A stretch of 64,000 nt of DNA, taken from the NCBI RefSeq assembly GCF_030445035.2, contig NC_080694.1:71873147-71937146 (forward strand). Reading direction: 5' to 3'. The position numbers and the translations under genes are program-made. Below the pieces are notes generated by a model. It saw nothing but the letters and a program-made list of their open reading frames with translations. It was not told where the DNA came from and did no database searches. Positions 23,804 through 36,475 of this stretch are shown piece by piece. Source of the stretch: Dasypus novemcinctus. Its lineage: Eukaryota > Chordata > Mammalia > Cingulata > Dasypodidae. Each line of letters opens with the position of its first letter. Within the stretch, counting starts at the first letter, position 1.

Positions 23804-24795
23804 GACTGAGGAGACTTAGGTGGTTTCCATGAGGACTTCCACCCCTTAGTCTGTAATAAATGGCTCTACTTAGCAGCTGTGGTCACAGATCTGATGAGTG
23901 CATGACTTTCAGTACTCATTGTTAGGAAGGTCAGAAGCACTCTTTATTCACTTGAGAAGAGCAAAAGACATTAGTGTTCTTTCCTCAGGGCTATATTAAT
24001 TCTCTGGTTCTTGGTCACAAAACAGTCCAAAGGGCTCTTGACCATCTGTAAATTATGTAGAAATTAACACTGCTTCACTGCGTTGGTAGGATCATATAAG
24101 TGGTCCTGTGGAGGAGGAAGTAGCAAGTTGTTTATGGTGAGAAGTGTGTGCTCCAGGGGCTGTAAGACAAACTCTCAAAGATTCAAGGCTTTCTGCATTA
24201 GCAAAGATTTTAGAGGTCCAGTGGGCTGGGGTATGTCAAACACCCTTTCAGCAAAAAAGCTGCATTATTGAATCTTGTGTCTTCTATCACTGAGTAAGCT
24301 GTGCCATGCTTGGTAGGCCCTTTTGGATGTTAGAGGTGGTGTAAGTCATATTTGAGATGACTGCTCATTTATTGGGCACTTAGAATTCTAACAACATTGA
24401 GAGGGCCCAGGAATATGAAGAGATCTTCAATAGGTTCAGGTGCTGATGTACATGGCTTTGTTGCTTGGAGCTATGTGATCTAGGAGATCCCATAATGTTG
24501 GTACTATATGTGGTAGATAAAAATGCCGTGTGAACTCTCCAAAAGGCCCCAACAGGAGAGTTGCAGTACAGACTCCTTTGGGTTCTAAAGCAAGTCTGTG
24601 CTATCGGCAGCATAGAACTTCACATGGCTATGGAAATAGTTCCTGTCATGCTACTGGGACTTGGGTGGTCATGGGACATCAAGTGACTATGTGAAGAGAA
24701 CTTCCCATCACAAACAGGTACACTCAGACACAAAGAGTCTAGTAACCAGCAACTGACAGGCCAATGTTTAAATGGATTTATATAAAGAGCCCATC
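23804..24795. other. Downstream flank of the OR12D pseudogene
   Basis: No gene recognised. It contains the left arm of the inverted repeat at 24297-24362. The right part may grade into the plus-strand L1 3' UTR that follows. Confidence 0.45.
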
Positions 24796-24958
24796 AAAAC
24801 TTCTCTCAATAAGAGGTGAAGTGGGCATCACCATCGCAGAATTCTCAGGATTGGGTAATAAAATGTGGACTAGAGTAAACTTACTGGTCCACTCTAGTCA
24901 TCTCAAATATGACTTACACCACCTCTAAAGTCCAAAAGGGCCTACCAAGCATGGCAGC
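24297..24958. repeat. Inverted repeat, arms about 65 bp, plus a direct partial third copy
   Basis: The left arm 24297-24362 and the reverse complement of 24896-24958 agree at nearly every base (shared core CATGCTTGGTAGGCCC...GAGGTGGTGTAAGTCA). The loop is about 530 bp. A third, diverged copy lies at 24976-25019 in the same orientation as the right arm. Confidence 0.88.
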
Positions 24959-25445
24959 TTTTATTCAGATTTACTGATCATCTCAAATATGACTTATACC
25001 ACCTCTAAAATTCAAAAGGCACATCTTACTCAGACTTACTGGTATTCTACTATAGACTTATTGTGATTCTAGCAATGGAAGACATTATATCATTGATGTG
25101 GAAACACTAGCCACTGGAGTTGCTGAAGGCAGAGAGAGGAAAAAAGAGGTGTAATATGGGGTCACTTTCAGGACTTGGAACTGTCCTGAATGATATTGCA
25201 AAGACAGATACAGGACATTATGTATCCTGCCATAACCTACAGAATGGAGTGGGAGGGAGTATAAACTATAATGTAAACTATAATCCATACTGTGTGGCAA
25301 TGCTCCAAAATGTGTTTATCAATTGCAATGAATGTACCACATTAATGAAAGAATTTGTTATTGTGGGGAAAAGTGGAAGGTGTAGGGAGTGGGGCATATA
25401 TATTTTCATGTAACATTTTAAATAAATAAAAAAATATTTAAAAAA
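24796..25445 (+). mobile_element. L1 3' end, plus strand
   Basis: Sense-strand L1 3' UTR: CAGGACTTGGAACTGTCCTG, AATGTACCACATTAATGAAAG, GTGGGGAAAAGTGG, and an A-rich tail at about 25420-25445. It is homologous to 31110-31742 and 61119-61395, and is 5'-truncated. Confidence 0.8.
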
Positions 25446-25459
25446 GAATGACAATAAAA

Positions 25460-26070
25460 AAGGAATTTAGAACACAGAATGGAGGAATAAAATATAGATT
25501 AGAGTGTACTTACTGATATTCTACTATAAAACTATTGTGTCTAGTAATAGAAATTGTAGCACTGAGGTGGAGAAAGTGACCACAGTAGTTGCAGATGGTA
25601 GGGAGAGAGAAGACGAGATGTGATGTGGGGCATTTTTGGGACTTTGAGTTGTCCTAAATGATATTGCACGGTCAGATGTTGGACCGTATACATCCTGCCT
25701 TAACCTACTGAATGTACTAGGGAACAGTGTGAACTACAGGGTAAAATCATCTATGTGGTGCAGCAGTGCTCCAAAATGTGCTCATCAAGTGCAATGAGAG
25801 TGCCACAATGATGGAGGAAGTTGTTGGTGTGGGAGGATTGGGGTGGGGAGATGAGGGGTATACAGGAACCTCATATTTTTCAATGTAACATTTTGTGTGT
25901 GTGATGTATGTGTCTTCAAATAAATACAATTTACTAAAATCACTAGGTGGGGGTGTGGGGAGCAAGGTATATGGGAACCTCTTCTGTTTTTTTTTTTTAA
26001 TGTAACATTCTTTGTGATCTATTAACTTTAATTTAAAAAGTGCAAAAATTAAAAATAAATAAATAAAGGG
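25460..26070 (+). mobile_element. Second L1 3' end, plus strand, with a repeated terminus
   Basis: Same 3' UTR type as the preceding element. The terminal block (GGTATA-GGAACCTC, then TGTAACATT) appears twice, at 25855-25895 and 25965-26010, before a final A-rich tail. Either the end was duplicated or two insertions abut. Confidence 0.75.
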
Positions 26071-26599
26071 ATTTAGAACGTTGGCAGAGGAGGGAAAGAT
26101 GACTAGAAATTATGGCCTAAGGATCAAGAACAGTAATGGGGACCATAGCTCATCCCACAAATCTTACATTTGTTAGTGATTGCTTTCCCAGAAATTGGTG
26201 CCCAGCTTACATTCTGTGACTAAGTGGAATGGCCTTAAAGTGAGGATCTTCATATGCACCTGAGTGGTGCAAAGTAGACTGGTGAAGGTGCTGTTAGCTG
26301 TCTGCCCACATCTCCAGAAACAGTGTATTTTCATAATACCATTTTGCTTTTTTCTTTCACTACCATTAACCAGTAAGTTCATCTGTAAGCTCTTTTGGAT
26401 TAGTATTCAGGCACAATATAAGGAATATAGATCTAAAGAAAAGAGATGATAGTCCCATAATGATAGATCTTCAGTTGTATCAATTTCCCCAAGAGTGGAC
26501 CATGATACCTATTGTAGGTTCATGCCATAGTGTGGCTACTTTCTGATCTACTCATGTTACAGGATCAACAGTGGGGTACAGTGGCTTGAATGAGTTTTT
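26071..26599. other. Gene-free stretch
   Basis: Nothing recognised. It lies between the L1 tails and the candidate retrocopy and could include 5' parts of the latter. Confidence 0.4.
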
Positions 26600-27860
26600 T
26601 TGGGTAGATCTTTAAGGAATGGTACCATTGCTAATTCTGAAGAAATCTCTTCTCATTCTCAACTACTATCAAGATCACCAAATAAGAGACCAGAGCCTCT
26701 GCAGATTTGGAAAGGAAATAGTAATGGAAGAATTCTTAAAACAGCAAAGAAATTGAACTCCATGGTTATTACAGACTCTTACAGTTAATTCCAATACCTG
26801 AGGCTCAGCGTGCTAAAGCAATTCAAGAACTTGAAAGTTTAGGTAGACACCAGAGAGAAGTGCTAAAATCCCACAGGATTTGTGGTAAAATTTCAGAAGA
26901 AGATTGATAGAGGGCTTCCAAGCCACAGAGAGTTTTTCAGTTGCCTGAGATTGCATGGGACCAATATACTAATAGCCTTGGGAACTTGGGAAGAGAACTT
27001 AAAAACGATAAAAGACATAGTAGGAGAGTTAAATTAGTTTTTGATGAAGTATGTCTATCTGCTAGACTAAAGAGTCCTTTAGATCCTACAAAGGATAGGG
27101 AGACCCTTTTCTGTTTTACGTTGCCTTTGAATGATGGTCCGGAATATGAAAACAGTCGCACTCAAGTGATAAGTCTACACATCTTTTTGTTGATACCAGA
27201 CCTGAAATGTTTAACCAGTTGTGAACTGTAGAAGAAGAGCTACTCCTGAAACACACTCCTGAAGATGTAGAATCCTGCTGCTGGCAGAAAGACAGGCAAT
27301 AGGACAGCAAAATAGACTGTCAGCCGAGGGCAGAAGTATTTCATAAAGCTGAATAAAGCTGGCCTTCTAGTCCCAGGCAGAACACACAGCTTACTATGTA
27401 CTCCCAAAAGTCTTCAAGAAGCAGATGACAGCATCCCTTAATAAGCATCTCTTTAAAATGTCCAACTTTATGACATCTCATGATCCTCCAGTGTATATGG
27501 ATGAAGATGATGAAACCTGTTTTCATAGCCAAATAACCGGCCATCAAGGAGGCAGCAAATGAAGAAAGTTTTTCCTATTATATAAAGGAATATATCTGAA
27601 CATAAAGAGCTATTACTGTTTTAAAGGTTAAAGAAGCAGAAACTTCAGCAGATGCAAGGTGAAAGTGGCTTTATTCAATCTGTGTGCCTCAAGTGTGGTA
27701 ACTGGCATAGAACCCTCCCAGGGCATTTGGTGGCACCGCCAGGGTTGTCCTCCAGATATGTCTTTTGATTTCTGTGATTTTTCTTCATACTGCCTGTGTG
27801 AAGCAAATGTTCACATGGAGATCACCAATAAGAACCCAGTTATAAGTCAGAGAGTTTTTA
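26600..27860 (+). pseudogene. Probable processed pseudogene of an unrecognised gene
   Basis: Uninterrupted protein-like segments lie in successive + frames over about 1.2 kb with no introns: 26600-26788 ([21 protein letters not shown]), then about 26780-26910 ([18 protein letters not shown]), then 26941-27231 ([33 protein letters not shown]). The composition is that of a charged soluble protein rather than a transposon. Stops and frame changes separate the segments. A CxxC-containing piece (CLKCGNWHR) lies near 27700. I do not recognise the parent gene, and no tail can be seen because an L1 abuts at 27862. It could alternatively be an exon-rich relic. Confidence 0.45.
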
Positions 27861-27861
27861 A

Positions 27862-30130
27862 AATTATTTTATTTTTAAAGCTTTAGATTACATAAATGTT
27901 TCATAAAAATATAAGGGGAATTGCATATGCCCCACTCCCTCCCCCTCTCACACTTTCCCATATCAACAACTTTCCTCCTTAGTGGGGTACATTTGTTATA
28001 ATTTATGAGCATATATTAAAGCATTGCTACTAACCATGGTCAATAGTTTATATCAGGGTTTACACTTTGCCTCAGACATTATTATAGGTTTTGACAAAAT
28101 GTGTAATGGCCTGTATTAATCTTTGCAAAGTCACTCAGAACAATCTCCATGTCCCCCAAATGCCCCATGTTATATTTATTCTTCCCTCTCCCTCCCCTTA
28201 GAACCTCTGGTGGTCACTGCCCTTATATCAAGAATACAAGTTCTTCCATTGCTAGAATAATGATAAATCTATTTTAGTCCATAGTTGCTTCCTCCCTTAT
28301 GTATGTTCATTTTTCAATCTTCAGGATTTTAGGATCGTGATGCCCACTTTGTTTCTGATTGAAAGCGGGCTTATATCCCATGTGGCAGATGGATGGAACT
28401 GTGTTGCTTGAAGTTGAAATACTCTTTGCTTTTGGGATGGACGTTGTTCATCATCATCATCTTGTTTGGATGATTCTGGTCAACTGGAGAGTAGGTCTAG
28501 CAACATTGTTGAGAATCGAAACTCAATTGACATATGAACAGACTGAAGATTTAAATATCTGGTACATATATTTAATGAGTATAGTACTAATTACGGGTTC
28601 AAATAAATGGGGCAGAAGAACCATATATAAGGAAATTATATGAGTCTAACTCTGTTACATTGGAAAACATATATTCCAAGATAAGAACAACTGACAGGGT
28701 GCTGAATTCCTGAGACTGTCTGCCCTCCCTATAGTGTCTACATTTCTCCAGAGCCCTGGGGAGTACCCCTGCCTGAGTCACTGTTTCCTGTGGTCGTCAA
28801 TGAGATCCTGCTGAGATATGCATAAGCATAACCTCTGGAAGGAACTCCTAACCTACTTTGAAATCTCTTAGCCATAAAAACTCATTTGTTTTTAATATTT
28901 CCTTCTTTCAGTCAAGGCCTTTTTCCAAACGCATTGCTAGTTGGTGCTGAGAAATAATTTCTTGGTGCTAGGGAGTCTTATTCCTGGGAGTCAAGTCATG
29001 CCCCAGGCTGAGGTCAAGGTAGTGAGTTTATATTCTGAGTTAGGCTTAGAAAGAGGCCATATTTGAGCAACAAGGAGGCTTTCAGGAGGTAACTCTTAGG
29101 CAATATATTATGCTAAGTTAAGGTCCAATTTCACAAGAGCAATGCCCATAAGTACAACCATCAATGTAAAGGTCTTCAGTAGGCACTGCCCAGGCACTCT
29201 AGTGATTCTTGCCGCTCTATTAGAGAATGTAACAGGAATTTCAAGGAAGAGAATTCATTATTCTTTATGTTATTGTGTGGGTCTCCACCCACTGAGACAA
29301 AACCCCATGAATGCCTGAACATATCATATCCCTTTGAGCCATGTCCCAGGTAACTCCTCACACAAGCTGCATTACTTACACCCCATACTTACGATTCTTC
29401 CCAGCCACAGTCATGACCCTTCTGCAATTCGAAACCTCCCTAAAAACAAAACCAAAAATAATAAAACAATAACTAAAAAAACAAAGTTCAAAAATAAAAA
29501 ATAAATTTAAAAAATTAGATTTTTTCAGCATGTCTTTCATCACCATAGATATGTTATCTTTTATATACAGTGGTATATTCTTCTGTATGTTCTCGCAGTG
29601 TTTTCTGTTCTGTTTTGTTTTGTTTTTGCTTTATTTTCAAATAAGTTCTACGTTATGGAAATATCACATAGAAAAAAAAATAGGAGATTCCCATACACTC
29701 AATGTCTTGCCCCTCTTCCACTCTTACCTACTGATAATATTTTATATTTGTATAGTAATTTGTTACCATTGATGTACAAGTATTGAAGCATTGTTACTAA
29801 CCATGATCAAAGGTTTTACATTTTGCACAGTACAATTTTACAGGTTTTGACAAATTTAAAGTGGCCCATATCCGTCATTGCACGATCATGGAAAACAATT
29901 GAAATGCATTAAAATTGCCCTATGTTCCATCTATTTTATTCTTCCATCCCCCTTCCCTCAGAACCTATGGTAATCATTAAGTTTCAGTTTTTGAACATTA
30001 GGGTTCATAGTTACATGCAATAATGCTGAAGTCTAAATATATATGTCTGTTTTTTGTTTTTAGGTACTGCCTAAATTCTTGAGATATTCTTGCCTATCTA
30101 CTTGAGAACATAGCAGGACATATACATACA
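27862..30130 (-). mobile_element. L1 3' UTR with both repeat units, minus strand
   Basis: Reverse-oriented, starting AAGCTTTAGATTACATAAATG at 27880. A second homologous unit starts at about 29636. Both carry GTTACTAACCATG-TCAA, TTTACA and GGTTTTGACAAA...TGGCC...CATTGCA-type segments in the same order. There is no ORF2 sequence, so it is 5'-truncated. Confidence 0.82.
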
Positions 30131-30138
30131 CTATTTTC

Positions 30139-30164
30139 TTTATATATATATATATATATATATA
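30139..30164. repeat. (TA)n microsatellite
   Basis: About 13 uninterrupted TA units at the junction of two L1 fragments. Confidence 0.95.
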
Positions 30165-30165
30165 A

Positions 30166-30573
30166 TATTTTATTTTTTAATTCATTTTTTAAAAAAATAT
30201 TACATTAAAAAAATATGAGGTCCCATTCAACCCCACCGCCCCCACCCCCCACTCCCCCCACAGCAACACTCTCTCCCATCATCATGACACATCTATTGCA
30301 CCTGGTAAGTACATCTCTGGGCATCGCTGCACCCCATAGTCAATGTCCCGTTAGTTGTCCGTGAAACACCACCCAGGACAACTCCACGTCCCGAAAATGC
30401 CTCCCCATCTCATCTCTTCCTCCCATTCCCCGCACCCAGCAGCCACCATGACCACTCTTCCCACACCAATGCCACATTTTTTGGACAATCTATGTGAAGA
30501 GGGGTCTTAGATTCCACATGGATACTGGATGCAATCCTCCTGCTTTCAGTTGTAGGCACTCTAGGCTCCATGG
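30166..30573 (-). mobile_element. Young-type L1 3' end, minus strand
   Basis: T-rich start, GAGGTCCCATTCAACCCC, a C-rich run, then CATCATGACACATCTATTGC. It shares this arrangement with 8781-9472 and 61918-62147. It ends near CTAGGCTCCATGG. Confidence 0.85.
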
Positions 30574-31742
30574 TTACATACACTACATTGTGGGATGTGA
30601 CTCTTGGGAATGAGCCTTCTTGGCACCAAGGGATAATTACCAAATTCCAACTAGTGATGCATTTGAAAATGACCTTGACCAAAAGGAGAAAATATTAAAT
30701 ACAAATGTGTTTTTACGGCTAAGAGATTTCAAAGTGAGTCAGAAGGTCATTCCAGAGGTTATGCTTATGCATGTCTCAACAGGATCTCACTGACTGCCAC
30801 AGTAAACAGTGCCTCAAACAATGGGTTTCCTGAGGGCTCTAGGAAAATCTAGACATGATAGGCAAGGTAGACAATCTTAGGAATTTGGCACTCTGTCAGC
30901 GGGACTTCTCTTGGAATATAAGTTCACCAGTGTAACCGAGTTAGACTTGCTTATAATTTCCCTACACATGGATCCTCTGCCCCTTTTATTTGAACTTATA
31001 ATTAGCACTATACTCCTTAAATATATGTCACAAAGACTTATGTCTTCAGTCTTTCCATGTGCTGTTTGAACCCTGAATCTCAGCAGAGTTGTAACATCTA
31101 CTCTACATTTTATTGGACTCACCTAGGACAGCTAACAAAAGGGTGGTGATGGACAATCCCCATCCAAAAAAACAGAGAATATATACAACCACAAGCAAGA
31201 CAGTTTCAACCAGCTGCCCATGGGTTATAAGTCCCCTCTCAATCAGAAATAGAGTGGGCATCACCATCCTCAAACTTCAAGATCGAGGAATGATTAAGCA
31301 TAAGGAGGAAATGTGGCAATGGGCTAAAGTAGACTTATGATTATTCGGGTAATGGAAGAAATTTTGTCATCAGTTAAAGGCAATGGCCTCCAGAAGTTCT
31401 CAGGGGAGGGAAAGGGAAGAACAGGTGAACCACAGAGGTATTTTTGGGACATTGGATTTGTCCTGCATGGCATTGCAACGACAAATATAGGCCATTATAC
31501 ATTTTGTAAAAACCTATAAAATTGTGTGATGCAAAGTGTAAGTCTAATATAAACTATTGATCATGATTAGTGGCAATGCTTCAACATATGTTTATCAATT
31601 GTAACAAATGTACCACACTAATGAAATATTTTTTTAATGGGGAATATTGAGGGATGGGGAAAGCATGGGGTATATGGGAAATCCGCTATATATTTGATGG
31701 AACATTTATGTAATCTAAAGCTTCTTTAAAATAACACAATAA
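30574..31742 (+). mobile_element. L1 3' UTR and tail, plus strand
   Basis: Sense copy of the 3' UTR whose antisense is seen at 27862-29050. For example, GGCTAAGAGATTTCAAAG near 30720 is the complement of sequence near 28855. It ends in an A-rich stretch at about 31742. With the minus-strand fragment to its left it forms a large inverted pair. Confidence 0.8.
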
Positions 31743-32284
31743 AAATTTAAACATAATGGAAGCAATGCAACATTACATAATTTTAGAAAGGAATTTGGAA
31801 ATATTAAAAATCTGTAATTTTTTCAAAACCTAAGCTCAATAATTCTATCTTTCTAAATTTTATTTTAAGGAAAATTAAAATGCTGAAAATACAATGTTTA
31901 ATTTTTAGTCATACAATGATTACTGAAAAATTATCAATAAGGAGGGTAAAAGAACTCAGAAATTACAGAACTAAAATTTTAGACTTACACTTATTTCTAA
32001 GTACTTATAAATATGCAACAAAGATTTCAATAAAAAATTGTAATGACTGGACTCACCTTACAACATTTTCAGATATGGTATTGAAATTGTTTTACATATC
32101 TTTTAAAAGATATATCTACATTTGGTAAATATATCTGAGGTTTGAAGATAGTTCTGAATTTGAAGCAAAGATAAAATAAACACTGTTCTAGTTTTCTGGA
32201 ATGTCTTCATTAAAGAGTCACTCATATAAACTTTTTCATAGGAATTTTCTGTTACCCTTTCAGATATACTTGATGGGTAAGGAA

Positions 32285-32475
32285 GCATGTCTGCAGGTAT
32301 GGCCTGAGACCAGCAGCCTTAGCACCACCTGAGAGCTTGTTAGAAATCCAAGCACCTGGGCACCAGGAGGATCCACTGAATCTGAATTTCTGACTGGGCA
32401 TGGAGGTTCTGATGATGTAATGGGTCCTCCAGGTGATTCACAGATCTATTAAAGTCTGAGAACCAAGAGCAAGGG
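32285..32475 (-). mobile_element. MER5A-like DNA transposon remnant (hAT-Charlie, non-autonomous)
   Basis: It reads as the reverse complement of MER5A: GACCAGCAGCCTTAGCACCACCTG at one end, CTGAATCTGAATTTCTGA in the centre, CCTCCAGGTGATTCACAG and GTCTGAGAACCA at the other end. The same piece occurs in copy 2 at 58505-58690, so it predates the duplication. Confidence 0.8.
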
Positions 32476-35167
32476 ACACCCAAACCCTGTCGTAATGAAC
32501 TAAATTAACTATTCCTTCTCTATGTGAGGTTCCAAGCACTCCAAGTCCCAAGGGACTTGTGGGTAGATTAAATGAAATATATTTATCTTTTGTTACAGGC
32601 TTCCACTAGGAAAGATGCCAAAAGAACTCTGTTCTCAGGGGAAACAGCATGTTTAAAAAGATCTGTTTTTTTAGCTGTGATAAATTCCAGAAATTAGTAA
32701 TCAGCTTTGCTAGCTGGCTACACACAAAGAACCTGCTGTGGTGAGTATTCTAATCTTGGGTAAGGAGAGAGGGAAAAACTTATGGAAACTAACACAACCC
32801 TATAATCTTCAAATTGAGTTTGAAAAAGCACAATTGTTAATTCTAACAAAGAAGGAAGCATACTTCCCTGGAAAGGAGCAGATTAACAAAATCTTTTGGT
32901 TGAATTTATATAAATGTGTTACAAAAATGAACTACATTAAGGACAACAAGTAAATTGGAAAAGGTTAATATTTTATGTGTATATATAAATAGCCAGTAAA
33001 GCTGCCTTGAAATAACTTCTTCAAATAATCCCTCATATCACTGGTTGAGAAATAGCCTTGGACAGATATGTTTTCTGTGTAATTGTGGCTTATAAAACAA
33101 ACAAACCAAAGTTCATGTTTGGATTTTACTAATACTGATAGGTTTTTAAAAGTGAGGAAGTAGTGGTAATTGGAATGGCCAATTCTCTTATCTAAGTACA
33201 CTCAGTTTTATTTTACCTATAAAATTGAGATAAAATTCTTCAATGCAAGATAAAAATACTGTGTGGATTAAATAATATATGATTCCAGTATGGTGTCTGT
33301 CTCATAAAAATGAGCACTCAACATTGTTTAGTCTTTATATTTCCTTGTTTATTGATAATTTCTTGTAGATAATTGGCAAATTAAAATATTTACTGAACCA
33401 AAATAAAATAAATATGGACAATAATGCTATTTTTCATCTTATTAGTTTAATTTAAAAGGCAAAAAATAGGCCATTGAAAGAAAGAAATCTTGTTGGAGTC
33501 ACATACTTTGATCTCTCATTCCTCCTTCTTTTTATTATCCAGTGTGAGACTTTGATTGAAATGGATAAAGTTGGGGGGGGGGTCAAGATACATCAATCTT
33601 ATGATTCATATTGGCAGAGCCATATTGGCAGAGCCAAATTAAAGAGGCCTTTAAATTTGGCAGCCAAAACAAGATTTTAAAGTATTTTCGTTAATTTAAA
33701 ATCCATTTTTATCATAGATTTAAACCAGAGAATCCAACCAGAAAAAAAGCATGTAGAAATGGGTCCTCAAATACAACTTGATTCTTCACAGAAGAATGTC
33801 AGCATGGGGGCTTGATACCACAATTAGAAACCTAAACCAAATGAAAAAGACTATTATAATAATTGATTCATGAGAGCCTCTCCCAGATTGATAGGGAATG
33901 GGGCAGGGGTCCTGGGTTTAAGTTTAAGAATCTTCAGGTTGTCATTTCAAAGATTTTCCAGGGTTTAGAGCAAATCCCAAAAAAGACATTGATGTGGCAG
34001 TTTTCCATCTGTTGTGCAGAATTCACAAAGGATGAAAAAATGCAGGAATGTGAGGGACTTATTATGAAGTAATAGTCAACTCTCATATTCTGATGAGTAT
34101 TTTAACAAGCTTAGAACTATTTTAATGAGGGGAGAGCTCTTGGCCTCATCCACAAAGTCCAAACATGGACAAGGAATCTAAACTTCACTTCTCCCTTCTC
34201 TGAAATATCACTCTATACCCTTCACATCCTTTTTATCAAGTTGTACACTGAGTATTTGAATATTTTCCTTCCACATTTAAGACCACTTCAATACAATCAT
34301 TGTGTTTTTCTCCTTTGGTAATTATCTTTGCATGCAGGAAATGGTCCATAAATATTTAATTACTTGAACTGAAGATAAATGATGTGAAGAGGAGTTGACT
34401 AAAATGAAGATTGAAATGGGAAGTTGGCAGATACAGATGATACTCCAGGCAATCAGAATAGTCACTGATTCTGAAAGTGACATGTAAGTATTTGTTTTGA
34501 AAAAGTGTTTTGTTCTAGATTTTGATGATCAGACAATAATAAAATATTAATTGGAGGGAAGGTAACTCCATAATTCTTGGTTTTGAGTCCACTATTACAA
34601 GTGGTTCTCCTTTAAATAGCAGAGTTATTGGGCAGGAAAGACCTTAAGTATCATCCTGTACAACCAGCTAACCCATGCTTCAACTTGCAATGCCATATTT
34701 CCTCTAAAGGTCACTCCATTTGCAAAAATAGAGTAATTTAACATATACAATTTCAACCCACCCAATTTCAGAATCCTCCATCCAAGAGCTTATCCCTGTT
34801 TTTCTGTTGTTGACTTAAAGGAAAGCAATGGTTTTCACCTGTGGAAATGGAATAATGATGTTTTTATTCCGGTGGAGATGAAAGCACTTTTCTGGAGGAA
34901 GGCCACTGATGTTGACCACAAGTGTACTCAGGTATAGGTACTGGTTTACTAGTGTAGTCTCTGCAAGCTACATGAATATAAGAAACACATCTCTCATCTG
35001 TGGATCCTAGGGCACAGCTAATCTATAATAGTAGCTTAATAAGGAATTTCTAAAACAACACTGATAAATAAATGAAAGGACATATATGGTAATATCTTTC
35101 CACTGCATTTCCCATTTTCTCTTATCTTCTAGCCACCACCTCTTCACTTTGTATCTTCAAAATGGTT

Positions 35168-36126
35168 ATGGAAAATGTAACCACAATGAATGGTTTCCTC
35201 CTCATGGGGTTTTCTGACAACCGTGAGCTGCAGGTTGTACATGCCTTCCTATTCTTGGTGGTGTACCTATTGGCCTTGGCAGGTAACCTCATCATCATCA
35301 CCATCACCACACTGGACCAGGCTCTCCAATCCCCAATGTACTACTTCTTGAAGCACCTCTCCCTCCTGGACCTCTCCTTCATTTCTGTCACGGTCCCACA
35401 GTCCACTGACAGTGCCCTGAAGGGTGATGGCAATATTTCCCATGGTCAATGTGTGCTTCAAGTTTTCTTCTTCACCTCCCTGGCCTGGGCTGAGCTTGCC
35501 ATTCTCACCGTGATGTCTTATGACCGCTATGTAGCCATCTGCTTCCCGCTTCACTACGAGCTCCTCATGGATCCTGGTACCTGTCGGGGGGCTGTGGCAG
35601 CTGTATGGCTGAGTGGGGCTGCCTCTGGAATCCTGTACACAGCAGCCACATTCTCCATCACATTCTGCAGGGACAAAGTCATCCGCCAGTTCTTCTGTGA
35701 TGTGCCCCAGCTGCTGAAGCTCTCCTGCTCCAATGATTACCTTGGAGTACTTGGAGTGGCTGCTTTCATGTCCATCATGGCTTTCATCTGCTTCTCCTCC
35801 ATCATCCTCTCCTACATCCACATCTTCTCCACAGTTCTAAAAATACCCTCTGCTGAGGGCCGATCCAAGGCCTTCTCTACCTGCTTGCCTCACCTCTTGT
35901 TGTCTCATTTTTCATCTTCACAGGCACATTTGAGTTCCTAAAACCAACCTCAGATTCTCCAAGTGCTTTTGATCTTATGATTTCTATCTTTTATACAGTT
36001 GTGCCCCCAACACTGAACCCTATTATCTACAGTCTGAGGAATGAGGCCATGAAGGGAGCTGTGAGACGGTTATTGTTGGGTGGGGACTTCCCTGGGAAGA
36101 AAACGTTTTTGTCCTGCTGTGGATGA
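35168..36126 (+). pseudogene. Olfactory receptor, OR14J1-like, one 2-bp frameshift (near-intact)
   Basis: Odorant GPCR of olfactory cilia. It aligns with human OR14J1 from the start (MENVTTMNGFLLMGFSD against MVNLTSMSGFLLMGFSD), so I chose the ATG at 35168, not the one 6 bp upstream. Residues: N-glycosylation site NVT 3-5, N40 in TM1, PMYYF 56-60, C95, MSYDRYVAIC 116-125, FFCDVP 175-180, LSYIHIF 214-220, KAFSTC 234-239. About 35894-35897 an extra CT, absent from copy 2 (CACCTCTTG against CACCTTG), shifts the frame after PHL (residue 243). The original frame stops at 35939-35941. Past the shift the other frame still encodes FEFLKP, TLNPIIYSLRNEAMKGA and a stop at 36124-36126, so the full length would be near 318 residues. 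All motifs are otherwise kept. The loss is recent, or it is a segregating allele or an assembly error. Confidence 0.93.
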
Positions 36127-36475
36127 TTGTCCAATATTACATACAAGGAACTTTTCAAATAATGGAATTCTTTCAATGTGTGCTATTGAGGGAAAGCAAT
36201 AACTTTTTTCCTATAGATTAAAAATATAATCATTGTTATTATCTATGACCCATCTTTTAGTCATAGAATCCATTTTTTTCATTCTTTCAAATTGAGATAA
36301 AATAAACAATTACAGTCTTTAAAACATAGGTCCAGTAGTTCCCTTTCCCTCCCAATATGTACAGATATGCAGACAGACACACACACCATACACGCAAACA
36401 ATGAGAAATATACATGTTCTTCTACTTGGAATAGAAAATAATACAACACTAATAGAATTAAAAGATGGTAATTTA

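Larger units (their letters stand above)
31745..36475 (+). repeat. Segmental duplication, copy 1 (OR14J unit)
   Basis: Collinear with 57955-64000 at roughly 85-90% identity by eye. Shared landmarks, in order: CTAAGCTCAATAATT, a MER5A-like remnant, GGTGTCTGTCTCATAAAAATGAGCAC-type sequence, a leader, the OR14J coding exon, and a 3' flank with ACAAGGAA and TTGGAATAGA-AATAATACA. It lacks the insertions found in copy 2. A 14-bp tandem repeat (ATATTGGCAGAGCC) lies at about 33609-33636. Away from the OR exon and the MER5A piece I see no gene. Confidence 0.92.

Noticed and set aside
35267-35821. 184-codon minus-strand frame
   Set aside because: Exact antisense of the OR14J exon, a known shadow of OR coding sequence.
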